Shown: in pieces, positions 1 through 6,483 of the stretch | Layout of the letters: each line of letters begins with the position of its first letter | Position numbering within the stretch: the stretch's first letter is position 1 | Assembly: GCA_002433465.1 (NCBI GenBank) | Contig: DJIE01000007.1 | Span: 1 to 6,483, forward strand | Length of the DNA stretch: 6,483 bases | Reading direction: 5' to 3' | DNA from: Salinisphaera sp. UBA6602 | GTDB lineage: Bacteria > Pseudomonadota > Gammaproteobacteria > Nevskiales > Salinisphaeraceae | Translations under genes and position numbers: made by a program | Notes under the pieces: generated by a model | Database searches by the model: none | What the model saw: only the letters and a program-made list of their open reading frames with translations | What the model was told of the DNA's origin: nothing

Positions 1-807
1 GGCCTTGGCATGCTGCATAGCCCCGTCGGCGGCATTCACCAGCCCGAAGGAATCGGTGGCGTTGTCCGGATAGATCGCACCGCCAACGCTGGCAGCGAGG
101 TTCAACGAGAGCTTGTCCAGCGTACACGGCGGAATCAGGACGTCGCGCATGCGCTGGGCCAGGTCTTCGAGCGCGCGGGTGGATTGCAGGGCGTCGACCG
201 CCAGGCCGAAGCTGTTGCCGCCCAGTCTGGCCAGAATCGAGCCGGTATTTTCCGTGGCGTTGGAGAGCCGGCGTGCCACGCTTTTGAGTACGCGATCCCC
301 GTTGGCCGCGCCGAACTGATCGTTGACTTCCGAAAAGCCGTCGAGGTCGAGCACGATCACGCCGACCCGCGTGCGATTGAGCTCGGCGTTGCCCAGCGTG
401 GCGTCGAGCTGCTGCAAAAAGTAAGCGCGGTTGGCCAAACCGGTCAACGTGTCTTCCTGTTCGAGACGCCGTGCTTCGGCCTGGAGCGCGAGCTTTTCGT
501 TGTGCTCTCCATCCGGGTTCTTGGATCGCGCGCGCGCCGAATCGTCGGCAAAGACCACCGCCACGCCCTGGCCCCACAGGGCGAAGACAAAAGGCATCAG
601 GTCCAGTGCCAGCAGCATGGGGTTGCCCACCTGGGCCGCGTATAGATTGGCCAGCGTCAGCGACTCGCCCGATAGCATGACCGCTGCAACGGTGGCCATC
701 AGCACCGCGAATACCGCGATCGCGAAGCCATAAACGGCGTAGCGGGACATACCGCCACGAAAGACCGAGGTGATCCGGGATAAAGACGTTGCGTTCGACT
801 GCTGCAA
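1..807 (-). CDS. Membrane-anchored GGDEF-domain protein with degenerate active site (partial, 3' end beyond window)
   Basis: The minus-strand frame is open from the left edge back to a stop at 862-864. I place the start at TTG 805-807 because a GGGGGAGG Shine-Dalgarno lies 5 bases upstream; GTG at 832-834 is the alternative. The 269 visible residues show two hydrophobic segments (about 22-42 and 60-88), a charged, probably coiled-coil stretch (about 95-116), then a GGDEF domain opening with DTLTGLANR. The DLDGFSEVND motif keeps its aspartates, but the signature loop reads GGNSF (residues 196-200). In diguanylate cyclases the third and fourth signature residues bind metal and act in catalysis; both are lost here, and there is no RxxD inhibitory site before the loop. 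The domain nears its end (AIYPDN, then AMQHAKA) at the window edge. I infer a catalytically dead GGDEF that may bind nucleotide, dimerise, or regulate a following domain such as EAL, which cannot be seen. Assignment to the GGDEF fold is firm; function is open. Confidence 0.88.
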   Translation of the reverse strand, partial: MQQSNATSLSRITSVFRGGMSRYAVYGFAIAVFAVLMATVAAVMLSGESLTLANLYAAQVGNPMLLALDLMPFVFALWGQGVAVVFADDSARARSKNPDGEHNEKLALQAEARRLEQEDTLTGLANRAYFLQQLDATLGNAELNRTRVGVIVLDLDGFSEVNDQFGAANGDRVLKSVARRLSNATENTGSILARLGGNSFGLAVDALQSTRALEDLAQRMRDVLIPPCTLDKLSLNLAASVGGAIYPDNATDSFGLVNAADGAMQHAKA

Positions 808-812
808 GAAGG

Positions 813-827
813 CCTCCCCCGGGGGAG
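813..827 (-). promoter_or_regulatory. Shine-Dalgarno of the GGDEF gene inside a perfect palindrome
   Basis: Positions 814-827 read CTCCCCCGGGGGAG, a perfect 14-base palindrome. On the minus strand its second half plus one base gives GGGGGAGG, ending 5 bases before the TTG start at 807. In RNA the site could fold as CUCCC/GGGAG around a CCGG loop and hide the ribosome binding site. The pairing potential is directly visible; regulation by it is inference. Confidence 0.5.
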
Positions 828-896
828 CGTTCACTCCGACACCGGCATCTTCAAAAAACTTCTAAATTACAAAGCACTACAACGCCGTAACTGGAT

Positions 897-919
897 CGAC
901 CGGCGGTTATGGCCGGCCG
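897..919 (-). terminator. Hairpin at the end of the CinA-family gene, possible terminator without U-tract
   Basis: In minus-strand RNA, CGGCCGGC (919-912) can pair with GCCGGUCG (904-897), giving 8 pairs including one G-U wobble. The 7-base loop contains the TAA stop of the CinA-family gene. In plus-strand RNA the wobble becomes an A-C mismatch, so the fold suits minus-strand transcripts better. No run of T follows directly, so intrinsic termination is uncertain. The AT-rich stretch beyond it (about 841-890) could hold the GGDEF gene's promoter, but I see no convincing -35/-10 pair there. Confidence 0.3.
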
Positions 920-1677
920 CGACCGAGCGGCACATCGGCCGCTTCCAACGCGGCCACGAGCGCTGTGAAGGCATTATCGGCCGCAACCGGCGTTCCCCTT
1001 ACCCCAAATTCGATAGAACGTTTGCCGCTGGCGTTCGGCAGACAGGCGATACGCACATCCGGATGTGCGTCCATGACCTGTTGCATGAGGTCTATGAGCG
1101 CGCTTTCCGGGGTGTCGAGCACTTCCAGCAGCCGTTCGACGTTGCGTTCTGCGCGCTGCAGATGCGGGTAGTGGGTATCCAGCACCCATTCGATCATCGG
1201 CCAGGCCATGCTGGGGAAACCGGGCACGAAATGATGGTGGCCGAACTTGAAACCGGGCACCTGATTGACCGGGTTGGGAATGACCGTAGCACCGACCGGC
1301 CACTCCACCATGTGGATGCGCTTGGGATAGGCCTCGTCACCGAACCGCGCTTCCAGCAGCGCTCGGCCTTCGGCATTGAATTCCAGCGCCACGCCGGCTG
1401 CAGCCGCCGCGCACTGGCGGGTTCGGTCGTCGGGGGTAGCACCGATACCGCCAAAGCTGAACACGATGTCGTTACCTGCCAGCGTTTCGCGCAGCGTGGC
1501 TTCCAGCAGCCCGGCATCGTCGCCGACCATGCGTGCCCAGGACAGCTCCATGCCCCGCGCGTCGAGGATCTCGATGACCCGCGGCATGTGCTTGTCCTGG
1601 CGCTTCCCCGACAGCAGTTCGTCGCCTATCAAGACAATGCCGATACGTTGCGCTACAGAAGACGGGCTGTGATCCAC
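907..1677 (-). CDS. Stand-alone CinA-family (COG1058-type, MoaB/MogA-like fold) protein
   Basis: The 256-residue product matches the N-terminal domain of CinA, which has the molybdopterin-binding fold shared with MoaB and MogA. Family motifs are visible: IGDELLSGKRQDKH (residues 17-30), FGGIGATPDDRTRQ (75-88), and later NPVNQVPGF and VPGFP. It lacks the C-terminal nicotinamide-nucleotide amidase domain of full-length CinA, so a role in pyridine-nucleotide repair or recycling is not shown; single-domain members are usually labelled competence/damage-inducible protein A, and their reaction is poorly defined. The open frame extends to GTG 1723-1725, but that codon lies inside the icd terminator stem. 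I prefer GTG at 1675-1677, which has AAGAGG 11 bases upstream and leaves only a short leader before the conserved core, as is normal for the family. No separate promoter is evident, so expression may depend on read-through from icd or on a promoter inside icd. No signal peptide or membrane segment is seen. Confidence 0.88.
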   Translation of the reverse strand: MDHSPSSVAQRIGIVLIGDELLSGKRQDKHMPRVIEILDARGMELSWARMVGDDAGLLEATLRETLAGNDIVFSFGGIGATPDDRTRQCAAAAAGVALEFNAEGRALLEARFGDEAYPKRIHMVEWPVGATVIPNPVNQVPGFKFGHHHFVPGFPSMAWPMIEWVLDTHYPHLQRAERNVERLLEVLDTPESALIDLMQQVMDAHPDVRIACLPNASGKRSIEFGVRGTPVAADNAFTALVAALEAADVPLGRGRP

Positions 1678-1706
1678 GTGCTGCGAGGCCTCTTGTTTTT
1701 TATCTG

Positions 1707-1742
1707 ATACAAACAAGCGGGCCACGTCGAAACGTGGCCCGC
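1707..1742 (-). terminator. Rho-independent terminator of icd
   Basis: An 11-base-pair perfect stem (GCGGGCCACGT at 1717-1727 with its complement at 1732-1742) closes a four-base loop that reads TTCG on the minus strand. It begins 26 bases after the icd stop codon and is followed on the minus strand by TTGTTTGTAT. The orientation and U-rich tail fit termination of icd transcripts. The upstream-most GTG of the CinA-family frame falls within the stem. Confidence 0.85.
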
Positions 1743-1768
1743 TCGTATCACTTCATGCCAAGCCGGTA

Positions 1769-3538
<1,770 letters not shown>

Positions 3539-3566
3539 GGGCCGCTACTCCTTGTATATCTCGCGT

Positions 3567-3597
3567 AAAAAGCAGGCCGCCGGCTTGTGCCGGCAGC
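3567..3597 (-). terminator. Rho-independent terminator between grxD and icd
   Basis: A 9-base-pair stem (3576-3584 with 3589-3597, one G-U wobble in minus-strand RNA) encloses the loop ACAA. Four bases later the minus strand has TTTTT (3571-3567). It starts 13 bases after the grxD stop. The gap between stem and U-tract makes it weaker than the icd terminator, so some read-through into icd is possible; no convincing separate icd promoter is visible in the remaining short gap. Confidence 0.6.
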
Positions 3598-3610
3598 GCT
3601 GGAATTCGAA

Positions 3611-3940
3611 TCAGCCCTTGTTGGCTGCGTTTTCGAGCATCGTCTTGAGCTCGCCGGACTGGAACATGTCGATCACGATATCCGAACCGCCCACCAGCTC
3701 GCCGTTGACGAACAGCTGCGGAATGGTCGGCCAGTTCGAATAGACCTTCACGCCCTGGCGATAGATCTCTTCGTCGTCAAATACGTTGACGGCCTTGAAC
3801 GGCACGCCGCAGGCCTTGATCGCCTCGGCGCTGCGTGCCGAAAAACCGCACTGCGGGAAGTCCGGGGTGCCCTTCATGTACAGCACGATCGGATTGTTCT
3901 CGACCTCGTTCTTGATGACTTCCATTGCCTTCGCGCTCAT
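3611..3940 (-). CDS. grxD: Monothiol glutaredoxin GrxD (CGFS type)
   Basis: The 109-residue product is a single-domain CGFS glutaredoxin close in length to E. coli GrxD (115 aa). The active site is CGFS at residues 31-34, preceded by KGTPDFPQ; Lys23, WPTIPQLF with the cis-proline (P74), and GGSD (84-87) complete the glutathione site. Family members bind a [2Fe-2S] cluster between two monomers with glutathione and pass it on, often together with BolA-type proteins; they are poor disulfide reductases. The frame is open further upstream to 4084, but ATG 3938-3940 is chosen because AGAGGA lies 7 bases before it, homology begins there, and a TATAAT lies just upstream. The longer version would overlap the 3' end of the HyuB-like gene and adds an arginine-rich leader unlike the family. 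It probably has its own transcript, ended by the hairpin at 3567-3597. Confidence 0.96.
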   Translation of the reverse strand: MSAKAMEVIKNEVENNPIVLYMKGTPDFPQCGFSARSAEAIKACGVPFKAVNVFDDEEIYRQGVKVYSNWPTIPQLFVNGELVGGSDIVIDMFQSGELKTMLENAANKG

Positions 3941-3979
3941 GGCGTTGTCCTCTGATTCGAAAAAACTGTTATTAGCTCG

Positions 3980-3985
3980 ATTATA
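3980..3985 (-). promoter_or_regulatory. Probable -10 element of the grxD promoter
   Basis: The minus strand reads a perfect TATAAT here, 39 bases before the grxD ATG, which would give a leader of about 33 bases. The expected -35 position (around 4003-4008) overlaps the stop of the HyuB-like gene and reads TAACGT, a poor match to TTGACA, so the promoter may need an activator or rely on its -10. Confidence 0.6.
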
Positions 3986-4005
3986 ACGCGCCTGTCGAGG
4001 CCACG

Positions 4006-5580
4006 TTACGACGAAACGCCGTAACCGCCGCCGCCGGCCGAGATGATCATGAGGCGCTGCCCGGCGTTTGCAACGCCGGTGCATTTCGGTGCGAGCGTAT
4101 CGCTATCGAGCCGATTTTCGCCCGGCGCGCCATCGCCCCCGCCCGCGCGCCCCCAGGGCGCATGCCGGCGGCGCTCGGCGAGCACCGTATAGCTGGCCTC
4201 GGCAAGGAACTCGATCTCGCGGATCAGCCCGTCCCCGCCGCGGTGTGCGCCCGTGCCGCCGCTGTCGCGGCGTAGCGCATAGCGACGCATGCGCAGGGGA
4301 AAATGACGCTCGAGTACCTCGACCGGTGTATTGAGCGTATTGGTCATATGGGCCTGTACACCGCTGGCGCCGGCCCGATTCGGTCCGGCGCCCAGGCCGC
4401 CGCCCATGGTTTCGTAATAATCCCAGGCTGTATCGGCACCGTGCGAGCCCAGCGCGACGTTGTTCATGCTGCCGTGGCTGGCTGCCGGAATACGATCGTC
4501 GATGGCGTGGGCGAGCGCGCCGAGCACGGCATCCACGACGCGCTGGCTGGTTTCCACGTTGCCGGCTGCCACCGCGCGCGGATGGCGTGCGTTGAGCAGC
4601 GACCCTTCGGGGGCGCTGATTTGGATATCCTCGAACGCCCCGGCACAGGCGGGTACCTGTTCCGGCATCAGGCAACGAAAAACATAGAGCGCGCCCGCGG
4701 CGGTCACCGAAAGCGGGCAGTTCACGTTGCCTGCCGTCTGCTGCGCACTGCCGTCGAAATCGACGGCGATACGGCCATCGTCGATATCGATCCGACAGGC
4801 GATCGCCAGGTCGCGGTTGCCCTGACCGTCGTCGTCGAGCACATCGGTGAACGTATAGCGGCCGTTGGGCAATTCGCGCAGCGCGCTGGCGGCCAGTTCC
4901 CGGGCATAGTCGTTGTACTCGCGCAGCCGCTCGCGAAAGGCATGCACATCAGCGGCCTCGCCCTCGCCGATCAGCGCCGACAAACGTTTCAAGCCGACCC
5001 GATTGGCCGCGATCTGGGCGCTGAAATCCCCGCGTGCAATCGGCGGGTTGCGCAGATGCTCGAGCCAACCACCCAGTACCGATTCGTCGATACGATCGTT
5101 ATCCACCAGCGCGACCGGCGCGATCACGAGCCCTTCTTCATCGAGGCTGCTCGACAGCGGCATGGACCCGGGCGAGTCGGCCCCGATATCGGCGTGGTGG
5201 GCACGATTGGCCACGAAGGCGACCAGCTGCTCGCCCACGAACAGCGGCGCGATCAGGGTCACGTCCGGCAAGTGCGTGCCGCCCAGATACGGATCGTTGA
5301 GCGCGATCATCTGCCCCGGCGCCCAATCGCGCGCGGCGACGATATCGGCCATCGCATACGCCATACTGCCGAGATGCACCGGGATATGCGCCGCCTGAGC
5401 ACACAGCCGCCCCTGCGCATCGAACACCGCGCAGGAGTAATCCAGCCGATCGCGGATATTGGGCGAAAAGGCAGCCTGCGCGAGGCTCGCGCCCATCTCT
5501 TCACAGACCGCGGTGATACGGCTGGCGAAAATCGCCAGTTCGATGGCGTCGGCGGGCTTGGAATGCGCTTTATCGTTCAT
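4006..5580 (-). CDS. Hydantoinase B/oxoprolinase-family protein (HyuB-like), without HyuA partner
   Basis: The 524-residue product has the usual length and motifs of the hydantoinase B/5-oxoprolinase family: FSPNIRDRLDYSCAVFD (residues 38-54), AAHIPVHLGSM (63-73), NDPYLGGTHLPD (95-106), NRAHHADIG (125-133), a middle AAGNVETSQR segment, and the glycine-rich end SAGGGGYG. Family members such as N-methylhydantoinase HyuB, the C-terminal half of 5-oxoprolinase and the acetone carboxylase subunit AcxB act with a HyuA-type ATP-using subunit on cyclic amides or ketones. No HyuA gene lies on either side: downstream is grxD and upstream is a non-coding stretch, then sod on the other strand. The substrate therefore cannot be assigned. 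ATG 5578-5580 is chosen because homology begins right after it; the frame is open to 5859, but that extension is arginine-rich and featureless. No clear Shine-Dalgarno precedes the ATG. The protein is predicted cytoplasmic, as no signal peptide is seen. Confidence 0.93.
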   Translation of the reverse strand: MNDKAHSKPADAIELAIFASRITAVCEEMGASLAQAAFSPNIRDRLDYSCAVFDAQGRLCAQAAHIPVHLGSMAYAMADIVAARDWAPGQMIALNDPYLGGTHLPDVTLIAPLFVGEQLVAFVANRAHHADIGADSPGSMPLSSSLDEEGLVIAPVALVDNDRIDESVLGGWLEHLRNPPIARGDFSAQIAANRVGLKRLSALIGEGEAADVHAFRERLREYNDYARELAASALRELPNGRYTFTDVLDDDGQGNRDLAIACRIDIDDGRIAVDFDGSAQQTAGNVNCPLSVTAAGALYVFRCLMPEQVPACAGAFEDIQISAPEGSLLNARHPRAVAAGNVETSQRVVDAVLGALAHAIDDRIPAASHGSMNNVALGSHGADTAWDYYETMGGGLGAGPNRAGASGVQAHMTNTLNTPVEVLERHFPLRMRRYALRRDSGGTGAHRGGDGLIREIEFLAEASYTVLAERRRHAPWGRAGGGDGAPGENRLDSDTLAPKCTGVANAGQRLMIISAGGGGYGVSS

Positions 5581-5612
5581 GGGGTCGAGTCTAGGGCCTG
5601 TCGACGTTTCGT

Positions 5613-5639
5613 ACGAGCCCGCGCCAGGCGGGCACTCGT
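5613..5639 (-). other. Bulged hairpin in the leader of the HyuB-like gene
   Basis: GCCCGC (5617-5622) and GCGGGC (5628-5633) pair around a 5-base loop, and ACGA (5613-5616) can pair with TCGT (5636-5639) past a 2-base bulge, giving 10 pairs. It sits about 33 bases upstream of the HyuB-like ATG on its transcribed strand. There is no U-tract, so it is not an intrinsic terminator; it may be a leader structure or chance pairing in GC-rich DNA. Confidence 0.35.
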
Positions 5640-5841
5640 CGGCACGGCCTGGATCGCCCACCAGAATAAGCCGGCGCGGCCCGCGGCGTTGCGCGTATCG
5701 GTCCTGGCACGCTCGACACGGCGACTCGCCCCTTGCGGACAGGCTGCGCGATACCGCGACAGGCCCTCGCAGCGCCCGCGCAAACCGCCCGTCGTGTGGT
5801 GCGGCAAAGCCGCGTGGCAGCGCGGATATGCCCGCCGCGCT

Positions 5842-5871
5842 TTGAAAAATGACGGACAAACCCTATATAAC
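5842..5871 (+). promoter_or_regulatory. Sigma70-like promoter of sod
   Basis: TTGAAA (5842-5847) matches the -35 consensus in four of six positions. TATATA (5864-5869) lies 16 bases downstream and TATAAC (5866-5871) 18 bases downstream; either can serve as the -10. The start of transcription would fall near 5877, about 37 bases before the sod ATG. No obvious Fur- or SoxS-type site was recognised by eye. Confidence 0.7.
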
Positions 5872-5913
5872 TAGTCGGCGTTGATTCACTCATCTCAATA
5901 CAAGGGATACGTC

Positions 5914-6483
5914 ATGGCATTTGAACTGCCCGATCTACCTTATGACTACGACGCGCTCGAACCGTATATCGACGGTCGTACGATGGAGATTCACTACGAG
6001 AAGCATCACAACGCTTATCTGACCAAATTCAAGAAAGCCATCGAAGGCACCGAGCTCGAAGATCAGGATCTGGAAACGATTCTGTCCAAGGCCGGCCAGC
6101 ACGGCCCCGGCGTTCGCAACCAGGGTGGCGGTTACTTCAACCACATCCTTTTCTGGGACAGCATGTCGCCTTCCGGCGGCGGCAAGCCGACCGGCGGCCT
6201 GGGTACGGCCATCGACTCCAGCTTCGGCTCCTTCGATTCCTTCAAGGAAGAGTTCACGAACGCGGCCACCGGCCTGTTCGGTTCGGGCTTCGTATGGCTG
6301 GTCCCGCAGGGCAACCAGCTCAAGATCGTGTCCACCCAGAACCAGGACAACCCGATCATGGACGTGGTGTCCGAGTCCGGTAAGCCGGTGATGGGCCTGG
6401 ACGTCTGGGAGCATGCCTTCTACCTGAAGTACCAGAACCGCAAGCCGGAATACGTGGATGCCTGGTGGAACGTCGTCAACTGG
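5914..6483 (+). CDS. sodA: Fe/Mn-family superoxide dismutase, Mn-type features (partial, 3' end beyond window)
   Basis: The 190 visible codons carry nearly the whole enzyme, which converts superoxide to oxygen and hydrogen peroxide in the cytoplasm. The four metal ligands are present: H27 (MEIHYEKHH), H77 (FNHILFW), and D163 and H167 ([10 protein letters not shown]). Metal type: the outer-sphere glutamine is in the C-terminal domain (QNQDNP, Q144) and the N-terminal position held by Gln in Fe enzymes is in a glycine run (RNQGGGYFN). This is the Mn-type arrangement, although the N-terminus ([18 protein letters not shown]) also occurs in cambialistic enzymes. The start ATG has AAGGGA 6 bases upstream and a good promoter at 5842-5871. 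The gene is cut at WNVVNW, probably only a few residues before its end. It is the only plus-strand gene and is transcribed divergently from the HyuB-like gene. The family is certain; Mn rather than Fe is a residue-based inference. Confidence 0.96.
   Translation, partial: MAFELPDLPYDYDALEPYIDGRTMEIHYEKHHNAYLTKFKKAIEGTELEDQDLETILSKAGQHGPGVRNQGGGYFNHILFWDSMSPSGGGKPTGGLGTAIDSSFGSFDSFKEEFTNAATGLFGSGFVWLVPQGNQLKIVSTQNQDNPIMDVVSESGKPVMGLDVWEHAFYLKYQNRKPEYVDAWWNVVNW

Larger units (their letters stand above)
5581..5913. other. Divergent non-coding region between the HyuB-like gene and sod
   Basis: About 330 bases separate the two divergent genes. The right end (5842-5913) is relatively AT-rich and carries the sod promoter and ribosome binding site. 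The rest (5581-5840) is very GC-rich; it holds a hairpin at 5613-5639 and several short open frames on both strands whose products are arginine-, alanine- and proline-rich with no recognisable motif or ribosome binding site. I see no tRNA, no repeat array and no clear promoter for the HyuB-like gene. Confidence 0.6.

Noticed and set aside
10..645. Plus-strand open frame of 211 codons opposite the GGDEF gene
   Set aside because: The minus strand encodes clear GGDEF motifs and two membrane segments here; the plus-strand product has none.
3554..3560. TATACA on the minus strand as an icd -10 element
   Set aside because: It abuts the AAGGAG ribosome binding site, so a transcript starting from it would lack that site, and no -35 is present.
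3989..4002. Small inverted repeat after the HyuB-like stop as its terminator
   Set aside because: Only a four-pair stem (GCCT/AGGC) with no following U-tract.
3941..4084. N-terminal extension of GrxD by 48 residues
   Set aside because: The downstream ATG has a good Shine-Dalgarno and begins where homology begins; the extension overlaps the HyuB-like gene and contains the grxD TATAAT.
5801..5813. GCGGC-AAA-GCCGC hairpin
   Set aside because: Five pairs with a three-base loop, no U-tract and no nearby gene end; expected by chance in GC-rich DNA.
5581..5859. N-terminal extension of the HyuB-like protein by 93 residues
   Set aside because: The extension is arginine-rich and unlike the family, whose conserved start fits ATG 5578-5580.
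4303..5874. Plus-strand open frame of 523 codons opposite the HyuB-like gene
   Set aside because: It is antisense to a well-matched HyuB-like protein; the product is rich in Arg, Gly and His with no family motif, as expected from codon bias on the other strand.

Overview
The window is GC-rich, densely coded chromosomal DNA. The E. coli-like isocitrate dehydrogenase, the monothiol glutaredoxin of the GrxD type and the general layout suggest a high-GC gammaproteobacterium, but the sequence does not fix a genus. There is no sign of phage, insertion sequence, CRISPR, tRNA or rRNA; these look like core metabolic and stress genes.

Layout, left to right. All genes but the last are on the minus strand. 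(1) Positions 1-807 hold the N-terminal 269 codons of a membrane-anchored GGDEF protein whose signature has decayed to GGNSF. (2) Positions 907-1677 hold a stand-alone CinA-family (molybdopterin-binding-like) protein. (3) Positions 1769-3538 hold an NADP-dependent isocitrate dehydrogenase that does not stop at the usual ~415 residues: it runs through a charged helical linker into two CBS domains (589 aa in total). (4) Positions 3611-3940 hold the CGFS monothiol glutaredoxin grxD. (5) Positions 4006-5580 hold an orphan hydantoinase B/oxoprolinase-family subunit. (6) After a ~330-base non-coding stretch, a plus-strand Fe/Mn superoxide dismutase starts at 5914 and runs off the right edge.

Regulatory DNA. 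Rho-independent terminators follow icd (1707-1742) and grxD (3567-3597). A perfect TATAAT precedes grxD and a good sigma70-like promoter precedes sod. The GGDEF gene appears to start at a TTG whose strong Shine-Dalgarno lies in a perfect 14-base palindrome.

How the genes relate. GrxD (Fe-S cluster trafficking) and superoxide dismutase both serve oxidative-stress and iron homeostasis, and NADP-isocitrate dehydrogenase supplies NADPH, but the terminators and promoters suggest several transcription units rather than one operon. The most notable item is the isocitrate dehydrogenase-CBS fusion. Both CBS repeats keep the T-x-x-D ligand motif, which suggests direct adenine-nucleotide control of a TCA-cycle branch-point enzyme.
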